A stretch of DNA of 64,000 bases from Plutella xylostella (lineage: Eukaryota > Arthropoda > Insecta > Lepidoptera > Plutellidae): NCBI RefSeq assembly GCF_932276165.1, contig NC_063983.1:4595501-4659500 (forward strand), in the 5' to 3' direction. A program made the position numbers and the translations under genes. A model generated the notes under the pieces. The model was given only the letters and a program-made list of their open reading frames with translations, was not told the DNA's origin and made no database searches. Below are positions 1 to 11,423 of this stretch, one piece after another. The stretch's first letter is position 1. Every line of letters starts with the position of its first letter.

Positions 1-528
1 TGCTACAGAAAATAACAACCGTTACAAACAAATTAATTGTAATTTTTCAATCATTTTAATAGCTAAAAGTTGGTAGATGGTGGTTTCTAAATATCTGTTC
101 TGATTAAAAGATACATTTGATATGTACTTTTTATTCAAAATTGTAACAATGTGCCTGTATTATTAATTTGAAATTAAATTGTGTGTAAATAAACTAAAAA
201 ATATGTAAGTACTGCTTACTACTCTACACCAACATAAAAGTATGTTATACTTGTATTTAACGGAAACATAAATATTTTGTAATAATAAGCTTTATACACA
301 TATAATTCTGATATAATAATTTCAACTTAAACATGCTTAAAATGGCGTTTTCCAAAAATCGATTACATCTCCGCAACTTTATTGCTTTTTAATAAGTTCC
401 ACAAGTTCCCTTGAGGCTCACGACTTTTCTTTGCGATTTATTTTACGCTGTTTGGTTAACAATTTAGTACCCATTCTTACAACAGTTTTATGGGAGAAGA
501 GTTAGGGTCAATAATAATATAATAATAT
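1..528. other. AT-rich unique stretch
   Basis: No gene, structured repeat or strong splice signal is visible here. The sequence is AT-rich and looks intronic or intergenic. Confidence 0.5.
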
Positions 529-776
529 GTGGGGACATCTCACACACGGCCATCCGACCCAAAGCTATTAAAGCTGGGCTAGGCTAGGCCTGTGTTATGA
601 GTATCGGACAGCTGATATATCTACACAAATACATAGATAGATACATAGTAAATATAAATATCAAGACCCAAGTGCAAATATTTGTCTCTAATCAAATATC
701 TGCCCCAGGCGGGAATCGAACCCGGGACCTTCGGCATAGCAGTCAGGGCCACTAACCACTACGCCATTCGACCGTC
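529..776 (-). mobile_element. tRNA-derived SINE, minus orientation
   Basis: On the minus strand this begins with a tRNA-like head. The complement of an A box lies near 750-766 and the complement of a B box (GGTTCGATTCC) near 712-724. The body follows, and the 3' end reads GATGTCCCCAC at 529-539. A head-less second copy of the same body lies at 28871-28980. This layout matches the abundant lepidopteran tRNA-SINE type, recognised from memory. Any open frame across it is an accident of the SINE and not a gene. No clear target-site duplication could be seen. Confidence 0.85.
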
Positions 777-866
777 TAAATGTTGCCACTACACTGGGAA
801 TGGGAACCCTCGCGCAGGGCTCGGACCTGGAATATTGTGTGTATTGTTTAAGTTACATAACTTTAG

Positions 867-1018
867 TTCATCATCAGCGTCAACTAGAATAATCATCCAC
901 TGCTGGATATAGCTAGGCCTCTCCCAGGGAGCGCCACAACACTCGGTCCACGGCTTTCCTCATCCAGCCACCAGCTACCCGCCTAAGGTGGTCGGTCCAG
1001 CGGGCAGGAGGGAGTCCC
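867..1018 (-). mobile_element. RTE-like LINE 3' fragment
   Basis: The reverse complement matches the fragments at 34173-34412 and 46147-46281 along most of its length (shared blocks include CGGGCAGGAGGG and CTCTCCCAGGGAG). Those copies translate to the C-terminal end of a retrotransposon reverse transcriptase ORF (peptide WMRKAEDRVLW). The TCATCATCAGC at the left end fits the TGATGATG-type tail of these LINEs. It is a short dead 3' fragment. Confidence 0.8.
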
Positions 1019-1380
1019 AGTTTAGTTCTCTCTACACTTAATTATTAATTAATTAGGTTCAACTACTTATAAATATAATAAACAACCATAAAAACTCCCG
1101 AGATAAGCATATAAAAGTTGGTAATATTCGCCTTTTTGCCCTACCATCATTTATAGAGTTTATTTTAAACGTACCCACAGTAAATACATCATTATAATAA
1201 TACCTATAATGATAAAAACACTATCAAATAAAAATATAGCGCGAAATTGCTAAATAGTTTCAAATTTATTATGAAAAACAAAAACCGTAAACGGACCACG
1301 TATAAAGGAATAGGGCAGAACTTATTGCGCATACATTAGACATCAACGCAGTAGTTGAACTTTCTTTTTCATAGCCTGCG
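1019..1380. other. AT-rich stretch, nothing recognised
   Basis: AT-rich DNA between a LINE fragment and a GC-rich block. I see no gene, repeat or motif that I can support. Confidence 0.5.
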
Positions 1381-2105
1381 CAAACTGCATCCCTTGTCAC
1401 TTACTGTCAGTCTATATTTGTCTTTGCAAACCGATTGCCATATCAAAGCGGTCTCAAAAGGCGACATCGTGATCAAATACGTAAAGTTAGAATAGCGGGA
1501 AAGTCATACAGCCTTCGTACAGGCAGCTGCGCGTGCGCACAGGGCGGTGTCGCGAGCGCGACTGGTGATTTCTGCTATCGTTCAAGTCTGGGCTTCTGCT
1601 ATGGTGTGCGAGCGGGACGCAGCGAGGGTAGAGCAGCGCAGCCTACCGCCCCGTCCGAGCCATCCGGAAGGCCCGCTGAAACTGGACCGTTTTCTTTTCT
1701 TGTTATTATTGAGATCGGCTCTCAAACTCTCAAGTTCTGTTGTTGTCGCGCGGCGCTCCGTTGATAACGCGATGCGGCCTGCCCCGGCGCGCGCGCAAGC
1801 TTAAAGCTCGCGAAAATCTTCACGAAAATAAACGTTATGGAATGGATATTTTCTTAGACACCGTGCTCAGTGATTTTTCCGTAACTGTTATTTTTTTCTT
1901 TACTGTGTTTTTTTTTTGTATTGTGCTGTTAGAAAAGTGAAACCGCAGGATTGCCCTAACATTTTTAGTGTTGCGATAATTTATTTGTTGCGTTCAAGGC
2001 GTTTAAGGAAGGCTTTTACTGAAAAACGTTAACTGTTTGGAAGATCAGAAAACGTGCGTGCGGCTGAATAATACGAATGAAGAGGATTTTTTCCTACTGA
2101 AAAAG
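1381..2105 (+). promoter_or_regulatory. GC-rich promoter / non-coding first exon candidate
   Basis: The core (about 1500-1810) is far richer in G+C and CpG than its AT-rich surroundings, with runs such as GCGCGCGCGC near 1788-1798. Several overlapping frames stay open only because GC-rich DNA has few stops, and none resembles a known protein. At the 3' side a splice-donor-like GAAAAAG|GTAGGA occurs at 2105/2106. A promoter with a 5' UTR exon feeding a large + strand intron would fit, and the exon-like segments at 30 and 35 kb lie on the same strand. No TATA box or initiator was positively identified, so strand and role are inference. Confidence 0.3.
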
Positions 2106-3587
2106 GTAGGAAAACTATTATTTGTTATCATGTAGTGAACTTTTCGGCACTTAGATTATTATAAGAATGGTGTTTAGTTATTGTTTTAAAATGGACGTAC
2201 GAGTATAAATAATAAGGGAGTGTTAAAATGAAGACCACTTAAAAATCTTAACAGTTCTTTCATGGAAAATTGAGGAATATTATGAATTGAAATAAGTAGA
2301 ATATGAAAATGATTGACTTAACATTATTTAAATAACGTGATCTGTAGTTACTAAATCATTTATAAGTAGGTACTTATATTATTAAATTTATCTTGACTTT
2401 CATTTTTCTTACAAACCTGAACTTTTAAAATAAAGAAATTCGAATCACAATCTATGCAATATTTATTTAATTTAATTTCAGCGTTTTTTATGTTTATGTA
2501 ATACATAATAATATTAACCACAGGTCGTTTCTAAGTCACAGAATTAAAAAGTAAGCCCTAAGAAAAAAAAAACAACTTCACTGGATTTCTCTACAATTTT
2601 CATTTTCACTGGCCGTCGCAAAAAAATAAAAAATAGCATAATTCGACCCAGTGAACCAGAAACTTACACTACTACTTATCAGATGCTGTCGACCGACGGC
2701 CTTTTTTTTGTTTTTTTTTCTGCTCGAGTTTGGTTTGTGTTCGGCTGGTTGCGCGGGAGTTAAGTTTCATTTTTAAGGAAAGATTCTTATTAATAATAAA
2801 ACCATAAAGCCGTTTAGAAACACGTTAAACTTATAAAATCCCTCTTTTTCCGTCGGTGGTTAAAATAAGTTCCAGTTTTAGTTTTCAGAAAAAATATTTT
2901 CAGATAGTTCATGTTCCCAATTTTATTACATTGCATTCTTTATGTAAGGTTTATCCATAATAAAATACGCTATACCGAAATTCGTAATTATTATAAAATA
3001 CGACAAAATAAGTATTTCGTACAAAGTGTAACCATAGTAAACTAATAGACTACCAAATATCTAGAGAAATTCTATGGTATTTCAAAGCGCTTGTGTTTTA
3101 CCTTTGTGTAGATTTTGTGGTAAGTTTCGTTTTGTACTTAAATAAATTATCATTTATAAGGTTAGTATTTTTGAACTTTCCAAGATTTTTTATTGTTACG
3201 TAAAAATACATGTACAACGTTTTAAAGCTGGTTTGCCTGGAAAGTATGATAAAGTGAGGCTTCAGATACAAATAAATATAACTTCACAGTGAAAAGGCTT
3301 CCGAGTGAAAAAAGCAATTATATAAGTTTGGTGTATGAAACTATGTAAACAGCTTTAAAATGCTATTATCTAATGTAAAATTATGCATTGCTATGCATTG
3401 TTTTTTTTATTTCTTAGATGACTAGTAAAGTCATAATCAGTCAGAATTTCAACGCATTTGTTACCCCGAAGTCGTTCTCATCAAAACGAGAGTCTGTCAA
3501 AATTACCCCGCGATGGGTATTCGAAAGTCAATCATCCAGTATTGATGGTAAATAAACTGTACCTCTACACTCGTTATACAAGCTCTG
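2106..3587. other. AT-rich intron-like stretch
   Basis: AT-rich, with poly-T and poly-A runs and no supported gene. An isolated donor-like GTAAGT occurs at about 3120 but has no convincing exon. An 8-bp inverted repeat (GGCCGTCG / CGACGGCC) spans about 2612-2702 and is probably chance. Confidence 0.45.
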
Positions 3588-3687
3588 TTTCACATTGACC
3601 ACATAATTGGGTGCTCTGTGCTCCACTGATGAAAAAAATACACCGCAGAGACATACTGAATCTCGTTTTTGGTGGCTCAATGTGAAA
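3588..3687. repeat. Small inverted-repeat element
   Basis: TTTCACATTGACCAC at 3588-3602 is matched by the inverted GTGGCTCAATGTGAAA at 3672-3687 with one extra base. A spacer of about 70 bases contains no ORF. This is the layout of a very small MITE or a decayed hairpin. No target-site duplication is clear. Confidence 0.4.
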
Positions 3688-6600
3688 ATTAAATTTTTAA
3701 TTGTAATAAATTGTATCTACTTGGTATTCCTTTTCTTTAGTTTTTGTTTTATTTTCTGTAGACGCATCATTATGTAGGTATACTTTGTGTTTTATTAAAA
3801 AATATGGTTTCAAAAACGCTCTTTCATTAAATTTGACGGTACGGAATTGCCTTTGAAAATGCTAAATTGATGGGAAAACTCTACGACACAGTTACAGTTT
3901 CTTTTCTATACAAAAAAAGACCTACACCGGAATAGCCATGTCATCTTTATTATTAGCCGAACAAAAAAATAATTAGAGATTTCGCTTTCACTGGTATTGT
4001 TAAATAGATGTACAGAGTTAAATAACTAGCAGACATGTCCACTCTGCTAGGCAGTCGCTTCCGGTTCAATAAATTATTAGGTCTATGTTTTTTATCAGCT
4101 TGAACAAGTTCTTGTGCGACAATGTTAGGTATCTTTTTATTTATATAAAAAACGTAGGTACCTAAAATCTGAAATGTTGTGATTCATTTCATTGTATTGC
4201 GCATTACTCGGTAGGTACACTTGGCGTTTGAAGTGTCATTTAATTGTCAGGAAGCAGAAAAGATTTAATTGCGTGCAATTTATTTGGAAACAAATTTATC
4301 AGTTGTAAATTGTAACTTGTTCGTTAACATTTTGAATTTGTTGTTTACGAGGTCTAGTTTAGAATTATATTATGTTGCACGACGTTTTGAAGCTGATTTT
4401 AGCCGAAGGGGTAGGCAGTGATGACTTATGCTTTTACACGAATACACTACCCCAGTAACTTAACGGCCGTTAGGTGTCTACTTGTAAAAGTTCGAGAATC
4501 AAATAAACACCTAGGAAAAAGAAGACATGTTACTAGAGCGACAATATCACTCATCGAGAATCTAACTTTTAAACTACCAACCTCATTTCGCTAATGCCTA
4601 CTCTTAGTGCATTGTCTATGCCTATTACCCAAGGAGGCGCGACCACAAAATGCATACATTCAAAACAAGCGTTGCTTACTCTCCTTAGATTTGCATGTAA
4701 TTGTAGAGTCTTAATTGTCTGTGACACAAGCAAGCAGCGATTTATGGATCTTCCTGGTGAGTTCTCTGACTGTCCCTGCATATGCATGGCATCTTAATGT
4801 TGTTGAGACGGATAACGGTGCTAAATTTTCGATCGTAAATGTGGGTTCTGTATGTTCTATTTATGACGCTTTAAATACATTATTAGACTGCATTGGTTTT
4901 CTTTCAAGTACTGTCTAAATGCTACATAAATTTACATTACGACTATAAAAGTAGTAATTGTGAATTTCAATACTTAATAATGCAGCTCAGAAGCATAAAA
5001 TAGAATACAACTTTATTGAACACCAATTATCAAGTAACACAGGAATGACTTATTCACTAGGAAGGTAATTTTATCGAAGAGTAAAATAAAATATTATTGA
5101 ATGAAAACAAATGCGTATGTATGTATGACCATTGGTAACCCAGACAATCCTTTATGCAATTCCAGATTACCAAAACAGTATTGCAAGGCTAAAAATAAGC
5201 ATTGCTCAGACACCAGACGAGAAAATGACCCTGCGTCCGTCACTGAGTGATAAAAACAAATGATTTCGTCTACTGCAACTGATTCATGGATCCAGATGCA
5301 GATCATAAATAAATTCGGCATTAGGCTTCTCTTTCGTACGTATGTTCATGTCATAAGAGCAACGGAGATATCAAAACCATATCCGCTTTCAAAACTGGAA
5401 TACAGAATCTTTAGACATAGACAAACATTGCTAATAAAAATTCAAGGAGCATTACTGTAGTCTAGATGAAATTCAAATTATAAAAAAATGCATGGCACAG
5501 ACTGTTAGCATATTTTTCAGTCTGCCGACCGTCTGCAGGCAAATGATGAGGTCAAATTCGGACATGCAAACCTACCTATATTCCTATACCATGTCATAGA
5601 TATATCAGTACTGTGACATAGATATGTATATAGGTATAAGTGTACCTACTTAAATTCTTATAGACTACGTATATTGTAGAAGTTAATACTCATTGCACAT
5701 ATTTGCTCATAATAGGCAATTTAAACTAAAAACTTAAGCATAGTTTTAAATACCTTGTCTACGCTATGCGTTAATTTAAAACCACGCAGATTCAATTCAA
5801 TTAATAACAATAAATAATATGACCCAATCTGAACATTTAAATGACCAGAACACAAAACTAATAACTGAGCTACAAACGTAACAACTATTTGTTCAATAAA
5901 ACAATTTAGATTAGCTTTCTCCGAGGAACGGACATCCGTTTAACATACAAGATGTATTGAGAATGAGAATTAAGGATGTTAGATGGTATCGCCGGGGGCC
6001 GCCAATAGATTAATATGTTGTTATTATTAAGCAGAAGTGCCCCAATTGCCACCTAATTAAGGCCCTGTTTTGTGTAGCATGTCTATATAGCCGTAGGGTT
6101 AAATCATTTGCTATAATTATGCGCTCATTGTTATCTTAAAAGGTATTTAATGATGTTTTAATTTTTACCTTTACAAAATTGATAGTGGCAAAAATGTACG
6201 TGTTATCATTTTCCCAGCGGAATAGTGGTACAAACAGTAAATACCAACAAACAAAAAATTCAAACATCTACAAGTAAATATACTACTACTACCAGTGAAT
6301 GTTCCAACTACAGACTATGCCTTAATATGCTCAATGATAATGGTCCATAAGATACAAGAGAAAACGGCAGTTGCAACAGAAAGGAAGATCATATGATATT
6401 GATAACTGAATTTGTTCAGTTCGTAAATTCATAAATGTTTACTGGAACGCATAGCCTATTGAAGCTAGTTTATGGTCAAGTTATGATAATAAGTAGACAT
6501 TTAAGGCAGATCTGTTCATGTCGGTGGCTGAGTTATCAACTTGATGAAGGTACCATCGGGGAAATGGTATCCTGATTTCAAAACAATACTCATATCTAGC

Positions 6601-7120
6601 GTGTGTGTTTGATCTGAGCCCGCAGACAGGCTTCAATCGCTTCTAATCTTTAATGTTAGGCTGCGTCCGTTTCCCGTATAGTACCCATGTATATATTGTA
6701 TATATATTCAAAGTACTAGATCTTTGAACGGTACTCTAGTTGCCCGTAATAAGAGCTATACATATAATTGGATAACAACGTGATGGAATAACCATCTAGA
6801 TGTTATCCTCTGCCCTAATTACATGTATAACAGATTCATAAAACCAGTCATGAGAATCCTTTGCACCTGTATTTATGTAAGAAATTATGTGTATCTTTGA
6901 CACCACCTTGTATTTATAATAGCTTTGTTTTTAAAAGAAGAGTGTGCTTATTGGGTCAAGGATTCATCCTTTGTTACCCCAACAGTGGCTCAGTCAAGGA
7001 AAACTCTGTTTTATGTTGTATAATTTAGAGAATGAATGCAACACACAGTGTTTCTGTAAATGATATTCTAGGCATGTTTCAAACGTGATGCATACTTATA
7101 GCTTTAATTTTATTATTATT
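3688..7120. other. Mostly unique AT-rich stretch
   Basis: No supported gene. A 35-base scrap at 5001-5035 (GAATACAACTTTATTGAACA) resembles the LINE 3' tails at 7121, 43289 and 51100. The block at about 5880-6130 is somewhat less AT-biased and repeat-free, and could be regulatory. Short open frames near 4594-4918 and 5094-5460 have no family signature and are treated as chance. Confidence 0.45.
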
Positions 7121-7194
7121 AAATTCTTTATTGCACAAAGTAAATTGGTACAAAGGCGAACTTAATGCTAGCAGCATTTTCTACCAGTTAACCT
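7121..7194 (-). mobile_element. LINE 3' tail fragment
   Basis: TTCTTTATTGCACAAAG followed by GGTACAAAGGCGAACTTA is the reverse complement of a LINE or SINE 3' end that recurs at 9541, 9673, 43289 and 51100. The shared parts are the AATAAAG-type tail and the GATAAGGCGGCC / AAGGTT blocks. It is only a short 3' stub. Confidence 0.65.
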
Positions 7195-7554
7195 TTGGTG
7201 TTGTTGAAAAAGTGATTGGTAGTGCTTAAGGCTTTGACGAAAGAAGATGGTCTATATTGAGTACTTTACCGAAATATTAATATATACCTACCTATACAAT
7301 ATAAATATACACCCTACCATGATAATTTTGACGAAGTTTCGTGAAGTTTGTACTGACTTTTACTCAAAGCACATTTGAAATTCTATGTAACTCCGCCTCA
7401 CATTCATCCAGGATAAATACCCATGTAAACAAATATACTATTCTTTTCACTTTATCATTCCGTGGCTTTAAAAACCCATAAACACACTTTTGTTTATTAC
7501 AAACTAATCTTAATAATGTTACTGATAAGTCCTGAGTAAGTCATTGTAATGTCA

Positions 7555-7763
7555 GGTGGCCTGCGCCTAAAAGTATACAGGCGGAGTTTTTAAAATAGCG
7601 ATCCCTGATGATGAAGGGACCAGCTACATCTGTTATAAATCCGGGGACGTTTTGTGTGTGATGTGTGTAGCAGTGGTGTTTATGTGGATGTGCTTGAGCA
7701 GCATGTGAGCTTGAGATCGCTATTTTAAAAACTCCGCCTGTATACTTTTAGGCGCAGGCCACC
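7555..7763. mobile_element. MITE with perfect 49-bp terminal inverted repeats
   Basis: Positions 7555-7603 and 7715-7763 are exact inverted repeats (49 of 49 by eye), starting GGTGGCCTGCGCC on each side and enclosing 111 bases with no ORF. The perfect arms suggest a recent insertion or gene conversion between arms. No direct duplication is obvious at the flanks (TGTCA on the left, GTACT on the right), so the superfamily is unknown. The right arm supplies the last residues and stop codon of the minus-strand open frame at 7720-8103. Confidence 0.85.
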
Positions 7764-8103
7764 GTACTAATACGCCAATCTTTCTTCTAACTAATAATTT
7801 TAACCATAATCTAGCAAACATACTAGTCAACGAAATCGAAATTCTGGCAAAAAGCCGACATTCCTCACGCAATAAGTGCTCGATTCCTATCGTAGTCCAA
7901 TTACCAAGCGACCTTATTAACTCAACGCCATATTGATCGTTCGCACAGTTTTTTAGAGACACAAAAAGATCTTCTATTATCTCCGCAAATATTCTGAAAG
8001 TCTCAGCTATTGCGTTACAATTCTGGAGTGTCATTTGATATACTATAAAAATGTTTGTAAAGAAATCCTGGTGCCTTAAGATTAACAAATTATTATTGAA
8101 TGT
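7720..8103 (-). CDS. Unrecognised minus-strand open frame, possibly chance or a gene relic
   Basis: An open frame of about 127 codons lies between stops, with no ATG near its start. The first ATG codes for MTLQNCNAIAETF, about 20 codons in. The predicted protein looks alpha-helical (segment IGIEHLLREECRLFARI) and ends basic. Its last 13 residues and stop lie inside the right arm of the MITE at 7555-7763, so any original C-terminus was replaced by the insertion. I see no domain, no splice acceptor of quality upstream, and no neighbouring exon. It is long for this AT content but not beyond chance across 64 kb. Confidence 0.15.
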   Translation of the reverse strand, partial: TFNNNLLILRHQDFFTNIFIVYQMTLQNCNAIAETFRIFAEIIEDLFVSLKNCANDQYGVELIRSLGNWTTIGIEHLLREECRLFARISISLTSMFARLWLKLLVRRKIGVLVRWPAPKSIQAEFLK

Positions 8104-9258
8104 TCATAACAATAATCTAGACAATGTCTTATTGACTAGCCATAATCTATGATGTAAATATATAACTATACAGAATACATATTATAATGTGTTCTTCAGC
8201 TCTTAATACCAGAAAGTTATACTTTTATAACATTGATATCACTCGGCACTCAGTGCGGCTCTGATAGCGCTTCAGGGGCGAATCTTTTGAATATTTCCTT
8301 CAGTGATCCTCAGAATACGCCACCACCATGCGTCTGCTACGCGCTTGCATCATCTGCGTTTGCAGGCGAGATGGCAATCGAGTGCATGAGAACAGCATTG
8401 TGTCTTCCACAGGGTTCACACACGTGAATGCTGACATTAAGACCAATATTTATCGTGTTGCGTTTCATTATGATGTCGGAGTCAATGAAAAAAATGCCAT
8501 TTCATCAGCTGCCAGCGTTTTGTCACAGAGTGTCGTCAGCAATTTCCCGCTGTTTTTCTGCACGCTTGCAGCATGGCTTCCATTCAAGCTTGAACTGGAG
8601 TCAGGTACAAAATGCTTGGGTGAATATTTATACGACTCGTTGGTGTGGCACTTATCATATTTAAATTACAGGCGTTTATAAGGAAACACATGTTCGTGAG
8701 ATTTGATTTTAAGCTATGTATGTATGTAAGCTAATGATGTTTTAATTACGAGAATAATTTTGATGTAGCTGAAAATTTTACCCACTCTGTTTGCACATCA
8801 TGTATAATCTCATCATCCTCCTGTCTACAAAAATATGAAACATTATGTAAAATAGCTAATTCCGCAAAATAAACATTTCATCTTGTATCTAAATCCTGGA
8901 TCGATATCTTATCCAAACTTCGCCAATCAGGGAGGTAAATCTGGGTGAAATAATGTGCGGCTGACTCTATTTTAATTGCGAGCCTTCAGCAAAGTAGATG
9001 GGGCTCTTTAGATAACCCTGAACAAATTGAGATAGAAGCCAACTGATAAGGGCTTAGCGAATTAATTCATTAAGTTCTCGAGATAACGTAAATGTTCCGT
9101 TTTACTTGCGAATTTCATTCATTTTCAGTGCAGTTTATGCAATATGTAGGTATAATTTATTTATCATAATGTGTATTAGGAATGTATAATTATTATTGAC
9201 ATCTAGGCAGGAATATAATTATGTAATTTTTTACTTAAGGTATTGTAAATATGTAATA
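7764..9258. other. Unique stretch with chance ORFs
   Basis: Apart from the open frame at 7720-8103, the block 8230-8690 has slightly higher G+C and three overlapping + strand open frames. One starts at an ATG preceded by CCACCACC (8328) and runs 117 codons to 8681. No signal, domain or codon pattern picks one frame out, so none is called. The block 8890-9030 is repeat-free and might be regulatory. The rest is AT-rich. Confidence 0.4.
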
Positions 9259-9350
9259 TACACTCACGAGAGTCTAGAGCAATGAAAAAGTTCCAGTGAA
9301 ATAAAATGGAATACCTACCTACTTAGTGGCGTTATAAATTAAGATCAAGT
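9259..9350. repeat. Interspersed repeat, TACACTCACGAG family, copy 1
   Basis: TACACTCACGAG followed shortly by GCAATGAAAAAGTTC recurs at 34789-34820, where the two blocks are adjacent. The copy here carries about ten extra bases between them. The family is non-coding and of unknown class. Confidence 0.5.
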
Positions 9351-9529
9351 TCAGATTTCATAGCCCAATCAAATACAATCTAGACTAGAGGAGCCACGTA
9401 ATTGTAACGAAATGAAAATTGAAAGTATTGCGGAACGAACAATGACACAGCTATTAAACAATTATAAAGTCACTTGTGATTTCATTTGATCGGTACAGTC
9501 AACTATTTTTATTATTTTAGTAACTATTA

Positions 9530-9658
9530 GATAGATAGATAGAATATTCTTTATTTGTACACACACACATAAAATAAACTTACAAAACTTAAATACTAAC
9601 AAATATGTACAAAAATGGCGGTCTTATCGCTTAAAGCGATTTTTTCAAGACAACCTTA
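9530..9658 (-). mobile_element. LINE 3' tail with GATA microsatellite, first of two
   Basis: Begins with a short (GATA)n run (9530-9542), then AATATTCTTTATTTGTACAC and a body ending GGCGGTCTTATCGCTTAAAG and CAAGACAACCTT. It is the reverse complement of the LINE 3' end seen at 51100-51212. The GATA run is the usual simple-sequence tail of the retroposon. Confidence 0.7.
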
Positions 9659-9672
9659 GGGTGATAGATATA

Positions 9673-9771
9673 TAGAACACACTTTATTTGTACACCAACC
9701 AAGAATAATAAGATTAACAAATTGGAACTTAATTAGGGTACAAAAGGCGGTCTTGCCACTAAAAGCATATT
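9673..9771 (-). mobile_element. LINE 3' tail, second of two in tandem
   Basis: A second diverged copy sits about 15 bases after the previous one: ACACACTTTATTTGTACACC, then GGGTACAAAAGGCGGTCTTG. The close head-to-tail arrangement suggests two insertions at the same kind of target, or a local duplication. Confidence 0.65.
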
Positions 9772-9782
9772 ATTTCTGTATA

Positions 9783-10630
9783 CTAAATGTGAAAGGCCGT
9801 TTTTCAATGTGGCTTTTGTTTTACCCACCATTAGACCTCCTAAGAAGTTTCAGTAAATATTTCCTCAGCCTTCCTCATCAATGGTCGGCCTTATCAGCAG
9901 CATGGAAGTCTTTCCATCCTACGATCTACTGTATGTGGTCTTGATCCTAGGAACTAGTATCACATAAACATATAATACCTTCTTCTATATATAATTTTAT
10001 GTAATTTTATAACTGACTGTACTTTACCGTGATAAAGAACAGTTAACCGATATTCCCATACACAATAAAACCGATTTCAGTTTCAATCTTACGTAACTGT
10101 GACCGTAAAATTAAATAAAAGTTGCTAAAACGAATTACATAGTATAGAGTATAGAGTAAAAGCTCACGCACGTGTCGTGCGGTATCCAAAAAACCAGCAA
10201 AAAATTAAATAATTTAGACTAAGAAATATGTAAGTTTTGCAAGAACAGATGTGGTGTTCCTTAGAAAACCCCAATGGCCTGCAGCTGTCGAATTGTTAAC
10301 TTATGATAAAAAGTGCAGTAAATGTCCTAAAGCCCCCCTGTATATAGTCTAGAGCAGCCAAAATGAACATTTATAGGATTAAATTGCTCTAGCTAGACCT
10401 GCTCTAATTCCCTATACGGTAATCGGTAACATTTTTGTACATCATACCCAACTCTTGAAACTAGGATAGGATCCACATTCTCGGTTCGAAGCGTATTTTT
10501 TATAGATTTCACACCACATCACATCAGTAAAGATTTTTAATTAGTGCTTGTTATGTACTTGCTTGCCTGTCAGCTCATTTTATTCTGTACGTGAACTGAA
10601 TATCGTAATGTGATTTGCTGAGCATTTCTC
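9783..10630. other. AT-rich stretch, nothing recognised
   Basis: No supported gene. An imperfect inverted repeat (GTCTAGAGCAG near 10347 against CTGCTCTA near 10398) is weak. Confidence 0.45.
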
Positions 10631-10877
10631 TACAGGTGTTGGAAAAGTGGCAAAGTAAACCGAAAGGTGGTGTAAGCCATTCTGAACAACTACTGTTCTA
10701 CGAGTTTTGGAAATTGGTGAAAAAATCTGTATTCCTCAAATAAAAATTCACGTGACCAACAAAGTATGTATGGAGTAGCATCGGAATATAATTATCGTGA
10801 ATCTTTAATACTTTTAGAACAAAAGTGGTTCAAAAAGACCTTCCTTTGCTTACTAAACCATTTTTTCACACTCTGTA
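10631..10877. mobile_element. Non-autonomous TIR element, TACAGGGTGTTG family
   Basis: It starts TACAGGTGTTGGAAAAG and ends with the near inverse TTTTTTCACACTCTGTA. The internal block AACCGAAAGGTGGTGTAAG recurs at 48013-48080 inside a small ORF. A shorter relative with better-preserved termini lies at 58303-58392. No transposase is present. Confidence 0.6.
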
Positions 10878-10885
10878 TATAAGTG

Positions 10886-11423
10886 AAATAATTACCAATA
10901 ACACACTTAACCGTAGGTATCTAAAGTGAAACTGTCTCTGTGGCGATGGAGCGTATATTTTCTCGCTGGCTCTAACCTGATTATATTCATTAAGCTCACA
11001 CAAAACTGTAATTTCACGAGTAATACGCACGTGGCCAATGGCGGCAAATCTCTTTTAGATTACACCTTATTTGTCAGGCGTCTCCACTTCGCCATTCAAG
11101 ACATGTGTGGGAAACGTTATGAAATTGAAAATGATCATATTTCTTTTCAAAGACACTGGCGCGATTGCACAAGGATTCACCTAGTTTTCGTCGTTAACTA
11201 TTCATTATTGTATGCCGTGGGATATTTTTTGTTTGAGGTCCATTGTGGTGAACTGACAGGGGCATTCGATGGCACTTGATGTCGTTCGATCGCTTGTGAA
11301 AGGAATTTTATAGGCCAGAAAAAGTTCTAAGTTTCTTATTGTTTTCCTATAGTTAGTACCTACCTATGTAAAATAAATTTGTTTAGTTATAATAAAATTA
11401 TGCATTATGCATATGATTATTAA
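10886..11423. other. Unique stretch with one unsupported 117-codon frame
   Basis: A + strand frame runs from a GTG at 10926 to 11279, with no ATG start, no recognisable domain and no splice context. It is not called. Nothing else is visible. Confidence 0.4.

Noticed and set aside
682..912. Open frame of 76 codons with AGIEPGTFGIAVRATNHYAIRPS
   Set aside because: It is the translation of the complement of a tRNA-derived SINE head. The same peptide pattern appears in every copy (11398-11637, 24019-24359, 54367-54549).
1435..1804. Two overlapping open frames of 109 and 85 codons in a GC-rich block
   Set aside because: Both are low-complexity and lie in different frames over a block with few stop codons. 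No start context, domain or frame preference.
2612..2702. GGCCGTCG / CGACGGCC inverted repeat beside A and T runs
   Set aside because: Only eight bases, 74 apart, and the A and T runs lie inside on one arm and outside on the other, so it is not a TIR pair.
8328..8681. 117-codon frame with a good start context (CCACCACCATGCG)
   Set aside because: Three overlapping frames are open in the same block, and there is no domain, signal or splice support. It is mentioned only as part of the stretch.
10926..11279. 117-codon frame starting at GTG
   Set aside because: No ATG start, no similarity that I can recognise and no exon signals. Length is within chance for 64 kb and six frames.
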